64,000 bases of DNA, from positions 1 to 64,000 of the forward strand of contig CAWAOX010000019.1 in the NCBI GenBank assembly GCA_963783835.1, given 5' to 3'. Source of the DNA: CAIQPS01 sp963783835 (GTDB lineage: Bacteria; Actinomycetota; Thermoleophilia; RBG-16-64-13). Shown piece by piece: positions 51,081-62,856 of the stretch (position 1 is its first letter; every line of letters starts with the position of its first letter). The notes beneath the pieces were generated by a model. It saw only the letters and a list, made by a program, of their open reading frames with translations. It was not told the origin of the DNA and did no database searches. The position numbers and the translations under genes were made by a program.

Positions 51081-51992
51081 TCAGAGCCCTGACGCCGCCA
51101 ACAACAGGGCGGCTCGCAGTCCCGGACTCAGATCGGGCCCTTCGAGTTCGACGGTGATCACCGGTGCGTCGTAGCGCTCAGGCACGTACGTCCCAAGAGA
51201 ACCAGTCACGTATCCCTGGTGCGCCATGTGGCTAACGGGAAGCCCGGAAACCTCCGACATCCGTTCGGCCACATCCGACGCGCCCGGGCCATCGAAGTCG
51301 ATCAGTCCGCCGAAAGAGTGGAGGGTGATCGCCAGATCGCAGCCTTCCGCCAGACAAGCCAGTAGCGCTTTGGTCTCAGGCTCCGATCCGGCCGCTTCTC
51401 CTCCCGTGAGCCCCAGGGCAGGGGTGTCTCCGGTCTGCAAGGCAGACGACCAGTTGTGGCTGGGGAAGTTGCGGTTGATGTCCACCCCATTCGCGTTGCC
51501 TCGCGTCCCTGCCGCCTCGCCGTCGGGATTCGCCGTCGGGATGATCGTCAGCGCGACGTCCGCGGGCAGAGCCTCCGGATACCGCCGGAGATACTCAAGA
51601 AAGCCGCGGGCCACCTCTCCTCCCGCCTCGTCGCCGTGGATGCCGCCGATGAGGACCACCTTCCTCGCTCCCGACCCCAAACTGAACTGCTCTATCGGCC
51701 GCCCCTCCACCGACCTCCCGATGACCCGGCTGCTGACCGAGGGATCGCTCGACGTCGTGGTGGCCGGCGAGATGTGCGTCGTGACGGTGGTCGGGTTGGT
51801 CGCCTGCGTCCGCGAATTGGTGCTCGCCGAGCCATCCCCCGACGGGTGCAGGGGCGAGCAGCCGCAAAGGATCACAAGGATGACGCCGACCACGAGTGCC
51901 AGGCCGGCCGGCGCCGGGGATCGAGGCACCTTTCTCTCGGCCCGCCTGCCCCCCACAGTCCGCCCGCCGCCCACGGCCCGCGTGCTAGCCAC
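51081..51992 (-). CDS. M14-family zinc carboxypeptidase-like lipoprotein
   Basis: A 303-residue predicted lipoprotein (hydrophobic LALVVGVILVILCGC, lipid Cys near residue 43-45) with a Ser/Thr-rich linker and an M14 catalytic domain. Zinc ligands are GGIHGDEAG (HxxE) and the His in LAITLHSFGG. DINRNFPS provides the substrate-carboxylate Arg, and VELEGP holds the catalytic Glu. It resembles MpaA-type murein peptide amidases. It starts with GTG 51992, overlapping the end of the upstream amidohydrolase gene by 8 nt. Confidence 0.82.
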   Translation of the reverse strand: MASTRAVGGGRTVGGRRAERKVPRSPAPAGLALVVGVILVILCGCSPLHPSGDGSASTNSRTQATNPTTVTTHISPATTTSSDPSVSSRVIGRSVEGRPIEQFSLGSGARKVVLIGGIHGDEAGGEVARGFLEYLRRYPEALPADVALTIIPTANPDGEAAGTRGNANGVDINRNFPSHNWSSALQTGDTPALGLTGGEAAGSEPETKALLACLAEGCDLAITLHSFGGLIDFDGPGASDVAERMSEVSGLPVSHMAHQGYVTGSLGTYVPERYDAPVITVELEGPDLSPGLRAALLLAASGL

Positions 51993-53022
51993 GGCCCGCC
52001 TGGGGAGCGAGCTTCAGAAGCTTGGCCACGTTCCCGCCAAGGATCTTCCTCTTGTCCTCGTCGCTGATGTCCATCGCCTCGATCGCTCCGATGGTCTCCG
52101 TATAACTCCTCATGCCGAAAGCCGGATCGCCGAGCGGCATGTCGGCACCGAAGATGAGCTTGTCCGCTCCCCAGAAGCTGTAGGCCAGCATGAGAGCGGG
52201 AGTGTTCCCGTGGATGGCCGTGTCGTTGTAGAACATCTTGTAGTAATCGATGGGGGCTTTCCTCAGCCGGCTTGAGATCTCGCTGTAGTCGTGGTATGAG
52301 CTCTGCAACTGGCCATAGTGCTGCACTATCCGCTGCTCGTAGAACGAGACCATCCCTCCGCCGTGGTGCGTGACCACCTTCAGGTTCGGGAACCGCTCGA
52401 AAAGCCCGCTGAAGACGATGCGGGTCATCGCCGCCGTGGTCTCGTAGGGCCAGCCGAACGTGCTGGCGATGGCGTATTTGGACTCATCCTCCACCGGATA
52501 CTCCGGGTAGTCGTTCCCGCGCCAGGGGTGGATATAGATGGGCAGATCGTAGGCAGCCATCTTCTCGAAGAACGGTAGGAAATCGGGCGCGTCGAGGGGC
52601 TTGCCGTCGATATTGCTGTGGACGTATATGCCCTTGAACCCCAACTCCTTGATGGCACGGTCGGCTTCGTCCAAAGCCGCCTCGACATCGTTCATGGGAA
52701 GCAAAGCGATGGCGGCGACGAACCTGTCCGGATACTTCGCGACCAACTCCGCCATCTCGTCGTTGGCCAGCCGAGCCAGCTCGACCGCCCGCTTGGGATC
52801 GGCGAAGTGCTCCAGCGGAGGGACCGGGCCCACGGTCAACACCTGGGCGATGGGAGCGAACGCGTCCATCACCCGGAATCTCGCCTCCATGTCGAACAGA
52901 GGCGGGGTTATCCCCAGGATCTGCCTGTAAAACCCGGGAAAATCGTTCCGCAGCGCTTCGGTGTACCTCGGCGGCGAGATGTGGGCATAACCGTCGATCT
53001 TCAACGTGGACGTGGCATTCAT
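51985..53022 (-). CDS. Amidohydrolase-family (PF04909) protein, second copy
   Basis: A 345-residue TIM-barrel enzyme: IDGYAHISPP, LPIYIHPWRGND, VVTHHGGGMVSFYEQR and IFGADMPLGDP give the metal/acid sites of the ACMSD/hydroxybenzoate-decarboxylase superfamily. Start ATG 53022 (MNATSTLKID) follows GGGGGGA; the open frame extending to 53625 is spurious. It is only distantly similar to the amidohydrolase at 43107 and lies outside the regulon, with no palindrome upstream. Confidence 0.82.
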   Translation of the reverse strand: MNATSTLKIDGYAHISPPRYTEALRNDFPGFYRQILGITPPLFDMEARFRVMDAFAPIAQVLTVGPVPPLEHFADPKRAVELARLANDEMAELVAKYPDRFVAAIALLPMNDVEAALDEADRAIKELGFKGIYVHSNIDGKPLDAPDFLPFFEKMAAYDLPIYIHPWRGNDYPEYPVEDESKYAIASTFGWPYETTAAMTRIVFSGLFERFPNLKVVTHHGGGMVSFYEQRIVQHYGQLQSSYHDYSEISSRLRKAPIDYYKMFYNDTAIHGNTPALMLAYSFWGADKLIFGADMPLGDPAFGMRSYTETIGAIEAMDISDEDKRKILGGNVAKLLKLAPQAGRG

Positions 53023-53250
53023 GCCGATCCCCCCGGACCCTCGTGATGCGTGCCGCCTCACTCTATCAGGACGGCTGCCGGAAGGGCTCGTGCCAGGGCG
53101 CTCCGCTGGGGCGAACACGGCGGCGCCCCCCGCCCAGTAGGGCATATCATGTATACGGCCCGTGAGCGAAAGGTGCAGTTGACCCCTGGCCGCTGCGGAC
53201 AGACAATCAAGCCGACGATCAGCCCGAGGGAAGAGGAGAAGAAGACGACC

Positions 53251-54510
53251 GTGGTCAAGAGAAACGCCTTCTACGCACAGTCGGGCGGGGTCACCGCCGT
53301 CATCAACGCTTCGGCCTGCGGCGTGATCGAAACGGCCCGGGCGCACGGCGACGTGATCGGCGCCGTCCTTGCCGGCCGCAACGGCATCATCGGGGCGCTT
53401 ACGGAGAACCTTATCGATACCGGCCGGGAGTCCCCCGCCGCCATCGCCGCGCTCCGTCACACTCCCTCGGGGGCGTTCGGGTCGGCCCGGTACAAGTTGA
53501 AGGACATCGACCGGGATCCGCGCGAGTACGAGCGGCTCATCGAGGTCTTCAGGGCTCACAACATCGGGTACTTCTTCTACAACGGTGGCGGCGACTCGGC
53601 CGATACCTGCCTCAAGGTCTCGCACCTATCGGAGAAGAGCGGCTTTCCTATCCAGGCCATCCACGTCCCCAAGACCGTGGACAACGACCTCCCGATCACC
53701 GACAACTGCCCCGGCTTCGGTTCCGTGGCCAAATACATCGCCGTGTCCACGCGGGAGGCCAGTTTCGACGTCCGCTCGATGTCGAAGACATCCACAAAGG
53801 TCTTCGTCCTCGAGGTCATGGGGCGTCACGCGGGCTGGATCGCCGCGGCGGGCGGTCTGGCGTCGGATGCGGCCACCGAGATCCCCATCGTCATCCTCTT
53901 CCCCGAAGTCGCCTTCGACAGGGAGCGGTTCCTCGCCAAGGTGGCGTCACTGGTGGACACCTTCGGTTACTGCACCGTCGTGGTCTCGGAAGGTGTGAAG
54001 AGCCCAGACGGCAGGTTCTTGGCCGATCAGGGACTGAAGGATGCGTTCGGCCATGCTCAACTGGGGGGCGTGGCGCCCGTCGTGGCCGATATCGTCCGCG
54101 AGGGCCTGGGACTCAAATACCATTGGGGCGTCGCGGACTATCTGCAGCGGGCGGCCCGGCACATCGCGTCAAAGACTGATGTGGAGCAGGCATACGCCAT
54201 GGGCAGGGCCGCGGTGGAGTTCGCCCTGGCCGGGAAGAACTCCGTGATGCCCACCATCGTCCGCACCTCCACTCATCCCTATGTGTGGGAAGTGGGTGCG
54301 GCCCCCTTGTCGGAGGTCGCGAACGTAGAGAAGATGATGCCCGCCGAATACATCTCCGAGGACGGTTTTGGGATCACCCAGGCGTGCCGGGACTATCTGA
54401 CTCCCTTGATCCAGGGCGAAGACTACCCCCCGTACAGGGATGGCCTGCCGGACTACGTGACGCTGAAGAACGTGGCGGTAAGGAGGAAGTTGCCGGAGTT
54501 CACGCTCTGA
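53251..54510 (+). CDS. pfp: Diphosphate (PPi)-dependent phosphofructokinase
   Basis: A 419-residue enzyme interconverting fructose 6-phosphate and fructose 1,6-bisphosphate with PPi. AQSGGVTAVINASACG at the N-terminus, NGGGDSADT (residues 111-119, Asp115 at the position that blocks ATP) and PKTVDNDLPITDNCPGFGS (Lys141, the PPi-type residue in place of Gly) identify the PPi form. VMGRHAGWIA is the sugar-binding motif. I choose GTG 53251 (VVKRNAFYAQSGG) with GAGGAG about 12 nt upstream. PPi use saves ATP and is common in anaerobes. Confidence 0.88.
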   Translation: MVKRNAFYAQSGGVTAVINASACGVIETARAHGDVIGAVLAGRNGIIGALTENLIDTGRESPAAIAALRHTPSGAFGSARYKLKDIDRDPREYERLIEVFRAHNIGYFFYNGGGDSADTCLKVSHLSEKSGFPIQAIHVPKTVDNDLPITDNCPGFGSVAKYIAVSTREASFDVRSMSKTSTKVFVLEVMGRHAGWIAAAGGLASDAATEIPIVILFPEVAFDRERFLAKVASLVDTFGYCTVVVSEGVKSPDGRFLADQGLKDAFGHAQLGGVAPVVADIVREGLGLKYHWGVADYLQRAARHIASKTDVEQAYAMGRAAVEFALAGKNSVMPTIVRTSTHPYVWEVGAAPLSEVANVEKMMPAEYISEDGFGITQACRDYLTPLIQGEDYPPYRDGLPDYVTLKNVAVRRKLPEFTL

Positions 54511-54657
54511 GGGACTGACCACCGGGCTGACGAAGCCTCAAGGTGGCGGTACCCCGCCGCGATCCAGTGCCGTTCAAGCGAGAGCGGCTAGCGGCCGACA
54601 TTTCGATTGTCATATTCTCGGGACCCCGCCACGTGCACCCCGGCACCGGAGGCATCA

Positions 54658-57114
54658 TTGAGCACTGACCCCATGGCTTCAGGCTGGTACTACTTCAAGC
54701 CCCACGAGGTCGGCGGACAGCCGACTGGTCCCGTGAGTTGGGAGCAACTCGTATTGTCGGTGCGAAGCGGCGCGCTCGCTCCGGACGACTCGGTATGGCA
54801 CGCGGCTCTTTCCGGCTGGCTGCCCGCCGTCAAGATCCGCGGACTCTTTCCTACCCGCCGCCGTTCCCCCCTCGTCTGGATCGTCCCCCTCGCCGGGCTC
54901 GTGGTGGTCGGCCTGATTCTCGGCCTGGTGCTTGGGCTGAGAGACGGAGACGAGAACCCGCCCGTGTCGATCACCACGTCGACCAGCATGCCGACCGCGT
55001 CGAGCACCGTGCCCACGACCCCGACTTCATCCACCGCGCAGGGCGAAGCAGACACCTGGCTGATCATGATCTACGCGAACGCGGATGACGAGATCCTCGA
55101 GGAAGACACGTACTTCGACGTGAACGAGGCCGAAGTCGTCGGTTCCACGGACAAGGTCAAGATCGTCGTGCAACTCGACCGCTATGCCGGCGGCTACGCA
55201 GGTGGCGGCGACGTGACGTCGACCAAGCGCTATCTTCTGGTCTCGGATAGCGACCTCTACACCATCAACTCGCCCGAAGTGGCCGACCTTGGCGAAGTGG
55301 ATATGGGCGACGACAGGTCTCTCTATGATTTCGCGACCTGGGCGATAGGCGCGTATCCCGCAGAGCACCGGGCTCTCATCCTCGGAGATCATGGCGGCGG
55401 CTGGACGGGTGGCTGGACCGACGACGCCCCCGTACCCGGAAGCAGATTGAGCATGCAGGAGATCGACGCCGCGCTCGGAGCGGTGGTGGCGGATACCGGC
55501 ATCGGCGCCCTTGATTTGGTCGGCTTCGACGCCTGCCTGATGGGGCAACTCGAGGTCATGAGCGCGATAGCACCGCACGCAAGATACGCCGTCGCCTCGG
55601 CAGAGACCGAGCCGGCCATCGGCTGGGGATACGCCGGGTTCCTGTGGCCTTTGACCGACGACCCATCCATGACGGGCCGCGAGTTGAGTGGCGCCATCTT
55701 GGATTCCTACATTTCGCAGGACGTCCGCATCACCGACCCCGGCGCGCGCCGTGGGCTTACCGGCGGCGAATACGCGGCGGAGGACGTGGTCACCGAACTC
55801 AGCCTCGATGCTACCCTCGCCGGGATCGAACTAGGCGCAATCCAGGACCTGGACGCGGCGGTCAATGAACTGGCGGTAGCGTTGACGGGCATCGACCAGG
55901 AGTTGGTGGCGCAGGCTCGCACCTACGCTCAATCCTACGCCAGCGTCTTTGGCGACGACCTGCCGCCCTCCTTCATAGATCTGGAGCACTTCGTCGATCT
56001 CCTGCTCACGAGTGTCGATGACGCCGATGTGCTGCAGGCCGCCGAGCGGGTCACGGTCGCGCTGGACCGGGCCGTCATCGCAGAAGTACACGGCCAAGAA
56101 CGACCGGCATGCGGGGGGCTGAGCATCTACTTCCCCAATACCGCAGAGTATGTGGGCACGTTTGGCGCATGGGACGCCAGCTATACGTCGTTTGCCGGCC
56201 GCTTCGCCACCGCGTCGCTGTGGGACGACTACTTGACGTTCCACTACACCGGCAAGCCTTTTGATCCCGGTAGCGCCGATCTGAGCGTCGTGACTCCCGC
56301 CCAGGCAGCGCTGACTGATTTCGCGCAGGCGGCCAAGAGATCCGCCCCGGCGGAGAACGCCACGATCGCCGGCCCCGGCGCGGGCGGATTGACCATCGCA
56401 CCCATCAGCGTCTCCGCGACCGAGATCGCCGTGGATGAAGCCTTGACGGTCTCCACGCGGGTCACCGGCTCGAACATCGCCTACATCTACTACTACGTCG
56501 GCTACTACTGGGAGAAGGACGGTTCCTACCTCAGCGCCGATGCCGGTTTCATCGAGCCCGGGAATGTGAAGGAGGTCGGTGGCATCTACTATCCCGACTG
56601 GAGCCAGGACGGCCTCGTCTCAGTCGAATTCGACTGGAAACCGACTCTGTACTTCATGAGCGACGGAAACGAGGCGAACGACCAGTTCGCTTTCTTCAGC
56701 CCTACCGTCTACGGTGCGGACAGGGAAAGAGACATCTACAGCGTACGGGGGACCTACGTGTTCGTCGATAGTGGGACACGGAGCGAAGCAGAGATCGACT
56801 TCAGTGGAAGCGGCGACATGCTGAGTGTGTGGGCCTTCAGCGGGTCGGATGGCGCTTCAGGCGTGGGGACGTGGCATGAGATCACTCCGCACCCCGGTGA
56901 CACCTTCACCATCACGGACGAGTACTTGGAGTTCGACAAGGACCCAGACGGAAGGTTCGCCGACTACGACGGCGGCACCATGACGTTCGGCGACACTCCC
57001 TTCACCATGCTCCCGTATTCTGCCTTCCCGGGTGAGTACGCCCTGGGCATCGGGGTCGAGGACCTTGACGGGAACGTGACCTGGGACTTCGCAGAAGTGG
57101 TCGTCACCAAGTAG
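54658..57114 (+). CDS. Clostripain-family (C11) cysteine peptidase with N-terminal GYF-like domain
   Basis: An 818-residue membrane-anchored protein. Residues 5-60 form a GYF_2-type domain (GWYYFKPHEVGGQPTGPVSWEQL...). A Pro/basic stretch, one membrane helix (LVWIVPLAGLVVVGLILGLVLGL) and a Thr/Ser-rich linker follow. The C11 catalytic domain has WLIMIYANADDEI, ALILGDHGGGW (catalytic His) and DLVGFDACLMGQ (catalytic Cys). The C-terminal 350 residues look like beta-sandwich domains. The start is TTG 54658 with GGAGG five bases upstream, giving MSTDPMASG; ATG 54673 is the alternative. The catalytic part should face outside. Confidence 0.82.
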   Translation: MSTDPMASGWYYFKPHEVGGQPTGPVSWEQLVLSVRSGALAPDDSVWHAALSGWLPAVKIRGLFPTRRRSPLVWIVPLAGLVVVGLILGLVLGLRDGDENPPVSITTSTSMPTASSTVPTTPTSSTAQGEADTWLIMIYANADDEILEEDTYFDVNEAEVVGSTDKVKIVVQLDRYAGGYAGGGDVTSTKRYLLVSDSDLYTINSPEVADLGEVDMGDDRSLYDFATWAIGAYPAEHRALILGDHGGGWTGGWTDDAPVPGSRLSMQEIDAALGAVVADTGIGALDLVGFDACLMGQLEVMSAIAPHARYAVASAETEPAIGWGYAGFLWPLTDDPSMTGRELSGAILDSYISQDVRITDPGARRGLTGGEYAAEDVVTELSLDATLAGIELGAIQDLDAAVNELAVALTGIDQELVAQARTYAQSYASVFGDDLPPSFIDLEHFVDLLLTSVDDADVLQAAERVTVALDRAVIAEVHGQERPACGGLSIYFPNTAEYVGTFGAWDASYTSFAGRFATASLWDDYLTFHYTGKPFDPGSADLSVVTPAQAALTDFAQAAKRSAPAENATIAGPGAGGLTIAPISVSATEIAVDEALTVSTRVTGSNIAYIYYYVGYYWEKDGSYLSADAGFIEPGNVKEVGGIYYPDWSQDGLVSVEFDWKPTLYFMSDGNEANDQFAFFSPTVYGADRERDIYSVRGTYVFVDSGTRSEAEIDFSGSGDMLSVWAFSGSDGASGVGTWHEITPHPGDTFTITDEYLEFDKDPDGRFADYDGGTMTFGDTPFTMLPYSAFPGEYALGIGVEDLDGNVTWDFAEVVVTK

Positions 57115-57176
57115 CTGGACGAGCCGCTCTTCCCCCAGGTCGCGAGCTCTGCACTGGTGGGTGTCCCGGTCGATGA

Positions 57177-57230
57177 GGTGGCGGGGAGATTCGAACCCCC
57201 GGCACCGCCTGCGCGGGGTGCCGCAGGTTG
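57177..57230 (-). tRNA. 3' fragment of a tRNA (tRNA-Ser-like)
   Basis: On the minus strand, a 6-bp variable arm (GGCACC...GGTGCC) is followed by a T-arm with loop TTCGAAT and an acceptor-like CGCCACC. The long variable arm points to a serine-type (class II) tRNA. The expected 5' acceptor GGTGGCG and D- and anticodon arms are missing further upstream, and no CCA follows. I read it as a truncated remnant rather than a working tRNA, possibly the scar of an integration event. Confidence 0.45.
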
Positions 57231-57293
57231 CACTCAATTCTCTGCTTGTCTATACTAAATAAGAATGGCTTCCAAAAAAGCCCAGGTGCCAGA

Positions 57294-57757
57294 ATGACCG
57301 TTCCGCCGGGCGAACTAGAGAGGCGCGCTTCCCTCTTTGCGCAGGCGCTGCGAGAGAGCGGGCTGCGGCTGACTCATCAGCGGCTCGAGGTGGCCCGGGA
57401 GATCGCCCGGAGTGATACGCATCCCAATGTAGAGGCGGTCTACTGCGGAGTGCGAGAACGGGTGCCGACCATTTCCCTCGACACGGTGTACCGGACACTT
57501 GGGGCGCTCGAAAGACTCGGGCTCATCAACAGGATCGACGTCATTGCCGGGCCCGCGCGATACGATGCCAACTCCGAGCACCATCATCACTTCATCTGCG
57601 CCCGTTGCGGCCTCATCCGCGACCTCCCCAGCACCTCCTATGAGGGGTTGGAGATTCCGGAGGCGGCCGCCAACCTAGGCGAGGTCGAATCGATCACCGT
57701 CCAAGTGCGCGGCCTGTGCAACGAATGCTTCCGACCGAGAGAAGAGGGAGAACGGAG

Positions 57758-57761
<4 letters not shown>
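57294..57761 (+). CDS. Fur/PerR-family transcriptional regulator
   Basis: A 155-residue metal-dependent regulator. The winged helix is GLRLTHQRLEVAREIARS...PTISLDTVYRTLGALERLGLI. The HHHHFIC segment holds regulatory metal ligands, and CxxC pairs C102/C105 and C142/C145 form the structural zinc site. Its stop overlaps the katG start (ATGA), a classic peroxide-sensing arrangement, so PerR/FurA-like control of katG is likely. ATG 57294 is taken as start. The A/T-rich CTATACTAAATAAGAAT about 30 nt upstream may be its own operator. Confidence 0.88.
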
Positions 57762-59953
<2,192 letters not shown>

Positions 59954-60072
59954 TTGCGATTAACCAGAAGAAAGGGGGCGAGACCCCGGACGCGACCGGA
60001 TAGGGGAAAGGATTCGCGGATCTGTGTTCATCGGACGGGGCGCAAAGGGGTGGGGTGATGCTGCCCGCAGCC

Positions 60073-60456
60073 TCACAGATGCGAGACGACCTCCGCGATT
60101 TCAACGACTAGTGCCCCACGGGCCCAGGGGAAGTGGGTCTTCACGCGATTCATGTCGTCCCCAGAAGCAACGATTCTGCCGGTTCCCTTCAAGGTAAACC
60201 CCTGTCCGGGTCCGAGCTTCCCCTCAACCCGGCGCGATGCTACCAGAAGCTGGATCTCGGGACTGCGCTCCAGGTTCGCCTCCATCTGGTGATAGTAGCC
60301 CGCTGGAATCACCAGGCGATTCCCCTCGAACCCCAGTTGGCGCACATAGTCGCCCCAAGTCGCCGTAATATGGGGCCCTTGAGGGCCGGCGCTGACCATC
60401 GCCACAAACTCGGTCGCTTCAAGAACTTCGCGGCAGGCACCATCGAGCAACGTCAT
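60073..60456 (-). CDS. Pyridoxamine 5'-phosphate oxidase-like FMN-binding split-barrel protein
   Basis: A 127-residue protein: FVAMVSAGPQGPHITATWGDY at the N-terminus, NRLVIPAGYYHQMEANLERSPEIQLLVASR in the middle and GFTLKGTGRIVASGDD. This is the small split-barrel fold that binds FMN or haem/F420. Start ATG 60456 has an excellent GGAGGAAGAC upstream; the open frame above it is spurious. The substrate is unknown. Confidence 0.78.
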   Translation of the reverse strand: MTLLDGACREVLEATEFVAMVSAGPQGPHITATWGDYVRQLGFEGNRLVIPAGYYHQMEANLERSPEIQLLVASRRVEGKLGPGQGFTLKGTGRIVASGDDMNRVKTHFPWARGALVVEIAEVVSHL

Positions 60457-60868
60457 GTCTTCCTCCAAATAGGAATGCAGTCCGCACACGTGCGTCGCGT
60501 GCTTGTTCCCTCGTAGTACCCGAGAGAAACATCGGAGCCGCGATCGCACAACCAGAGTCACTGGGTGGCCGGCCAGGGGAACATGGTGATCATGAAGAAG
60601 ACCGCCGGCCGCTGGACGGTTCAGGGTGAGGCGATGATGTGGATCTCGTGAGGGGTCTCGGGTTGAGTTTTGCCTGCTGCGTACGCTTCCCGACCAACAC
60701 CTGTCCCCGGTTCAATTCCGGGTCTGAGAAGAAACAGTGCCATTTGCAGGCCTTTAGTGGCGAGACCCGGATTTGTATGGTCTACCGACATTCCCTTCCG
60801 TCTGGTGACGGCCTAGAACTGATACGTTGATGCCACCCGGTCCATTCGAACAGCAGTCGAGGGAGTCG
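60457..60868. other. Intergenic region with a tRNA T-arm-like motif
   Basis: No credible gene. CCCGG-TTCAATT-CCGGG at 60706-60722 (+ strand) has the form of a tRNA T-arm and is followed by TCTGAGA, but no matching acceptor, D or anticodon arm precedes it. The rest shows nothing recognisable apart from the start region of the downstream gene. Confidence 0.4.
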
Positions 60869-62680
60869 ATGAAGAAGACCTTCACCATCCTGCACACCAA
60901 CGACATGCACTCGAGCCTTATAGGGATGGGCCCGGCTGCGGACTACACCCCGTTCACGCTCAATGACGACGCAACCCGAGGCGGTTACGCGCGTCTGGCT
61001 ACCCTGATCGCGGAGCGGAAGCAGGCGCGCGAGGATCAGGGCCCCGTGCTGGTGCTCGACGTCGGCGACTACAGCATGGGGACCGCGTTCGGCGCTGCCA
61101 TCCGGGAGACCGGCGGCGAACTGCAACTCATGTCTCGGATGGGTTACGACGCCACCACCTTCGGCAACCACGATTTCGACCTCGGGCCCGATGGTCTGGG
61201 AAGAGCCATCGGCGTGGCCGCGAAAGCCGGCCGGGTTCCGCCGGTGGTTGCCTCGAATACCCGTTTCGCGGAGAGCGATCCGACGTTGCTCGACCTCCAG
61301 TGCCTGGCCATGGAAGGGGTGATCCGCCGCTACCTCGTGATCGAGCGCGGCGGCATCCGCTTCGGCCTCTTCGGGTTGCTCGGCAAAGAGGCGCAGTTCT
61401 ACGCCACCGGCGCGGGTGCGGTCACGTTCTCCGACGCCATCGAGGTCGCCACGGAAATGGTGACGGTTCTCCGCGAGACGGAGAAGGTGGATGTGATCAT
61501 CTGTCTCAGTCACGGCGGCTTGGAGAAGGGGGAGGACGGACGCTTCACCGACGGCGACGACGTACGCCTGGCCCAGGCCGTGCCCGGCATCGATGTGGTG
61601 GTTGGCGGTCACAGCCACACCGCCCTGCACGAGGCGATCATCGTCAATGGCCGAACCCCCGTGGTCCAGGCTGGGAAGGAAGGCGAGAACCTTGGCGAAC
61701 TGGCGGTCACCTTGGACGGCGGCAACCTGACGGTCGAGTCTTACCTGCTCCACCCCATCGATGACGCCATTGCCGGCGACCGAGCGATCGCCAAAGAGAT
61801 CGACAAGCTCAGGAAGACCGTCACTGAGGTTGTGTTCGCGTCCCGAGGCTACAGCATCGATCAGCCGCTGGCGGTGGCTCCGCAGGATCTGCCCAACACG
61901 TTCACCGACATCTCCGCCAGCACGCCCCTGGCCAACCTCGTCACCGATGCATTCAGGCGCGCTACCAAAGCGGACGTCGGTTTCACTGCCAACGGGATGA
62001 TGCGCGCAGGTCTCAGACGAGGTAACTCGGGCGTGCAGACGGTCTACGACGTGTTCGCCGTGGCGCCCCTCGGTGCCGGGGTGGTTGATGAGACGGCCGG
62101 CAGCGCCCTGGTGACGGCCTACCTTACCGGCCAGGAGCTAAAGAACCTTCTCGAGTTCATGCTCGTGGACAACCCGGCACATCCGGGCGAGTATTTCCCC
62201 CGCGCCTCAGGCATGAGGTTCCATTACGACTCGTCGCGTCCGATGTTCGATGTCGTGACCGTCATCGAACTGGGAGACCTCGACCGCGGCTACCGTGCGA
62301 TCGACATCACCGGGACGGACGAGCGTCTGTTCAGCCTCACGTGTCCCCTCTATTTCGGTGCGATCGCCCTGGGCATCCCCAAGTACACCAAAGGCCGCCT
62401 AGCCTTTGTCCCCAAGAACAAAGACGGTCAGCCCCTCACGTCGAGGGTCGAGGCACTCGAAGCGCCTCGGCGCGACACGCCCTACCTGCTGCCGCCCCGA
62501 GGTACGACGGACAAGGATAGTGTCGCTACCACGACAGAGAAGGGCGCAGTCCGGGAGATCAAGGAATGGCAGGCGATCATGGACCACCTCCGCAGCCTGC
62601 CGGCCGAGGGCCAGAACGAATTGCCCACCATCCCAGTCGATGAGCGCGCAGCCGAGGTCCGCGCGATCAGAGTAGGTTGA
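60869..62680 (+). CDS. 5'-nucleotidase/2',3'-cyclic phosphodiesterase-like metallophosphoesterase
   Basis: A 603-residue protein of the UshA/YfkN type. The N-terminal metallophosphatase domain has ILHTNDMHS, VLDVGDYSMG, FGNHDFDLG and VVGGHSHTAL metal sites. The C-terminal 5'-nucleotidase domain begins around SASTPLANLVTDAFR and contains ANGMMRAGL, YDVFAVAPLG and RASGMRFHYD. Start ATG 60869 (MKKTFTILHTND) with GAGGGA upstream goes straight into the catalytic domain. There is no signal peptide, although most relatives are exported. Confidence 0.85.
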   Translation: MKKTFTILHTNDMHSSLIGMGPAADYTPFTLNDDATRGGYARLATLIAERKQAREDQGPVLVLDVGDYSMGTAFGAAIRETGGELQLMSRMGYDATTFGNHDFDLGPDGLGRAIGVAAKAGRVPPVVASNTRFAESDPTLLDLQCLAMEGVIRRYLVIERGGIRFGLFGLLGKEAQFYATGAGAVTFSDAIEVATEMVTVLRETEKVDVIICLSHGGLEKGEDGRFTDGDDVRLAQAVPGIDVVVGGHSHTALHEAIIVNGRTPVVQAGKEGENLGELAVTLDGGNLTVESYLLHPIDDAIAGDRAIAKEIDKLRKTVTEVVFASRGYSIDQPLAVAPQDLPNTFTDISASTPLANLVTDAFRRATKADVGFTANGMMRAGLRRGNSGVQTVYDVFAVAPLGAGVVDETAGSALVTAYLTGQELKNLLEFMLVDNPAHPGEYFPRASGMRFHYDSSRPMFDVVTVIELGDLDRGYRAIDITGTDERLFSLTCPLYFGAIALGIPKYTKGRLAFVPKNKDGQPLTSRVEALEAPRRDTPYLLPPRGTTDKDSVATTTEKGAVREIKEWQAIMDHLRSLPAEGQNELPTIPVDERAAEVRAIRVG

Positions 62681-62745
62681 GGGGCCCAAGAAGCTGGGGA
62701 AGGCAACCCGGCCGTCAATCTCGACCGGTCATGAACTCGCAGCTC

Positions 62746-62856
62746 TCACTGCGCGTTTTGCGCTTCCCCGATCGCGCCGGGCAGCGCGTGCAGCTGCTTG
62801 AAGGACTTTTCCAGGCCCTGCACGTGGATCGCGGGGGCAAGCTGTGCCACCGTCAT
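62746..62856 (-). pseudogene. Truncated ABC transporter ATP-binding protein, N-terminus only
   Basis: ATG 62856 overlaps the DUF1048 stop (ATGA) and opens MTVAQLAPAIHVQGLEKSFKQLHAL, the normal beginning of a DrrA-type ABC ATPase. The product ends after 36 residues, before Walker A, and the following sequence has no ABC similarity. PadR-DUF1048 operons usually continue with an intact ATPase and permease, so the transporter part was lost by deletion or rearrangement. Confidence 0.6.
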
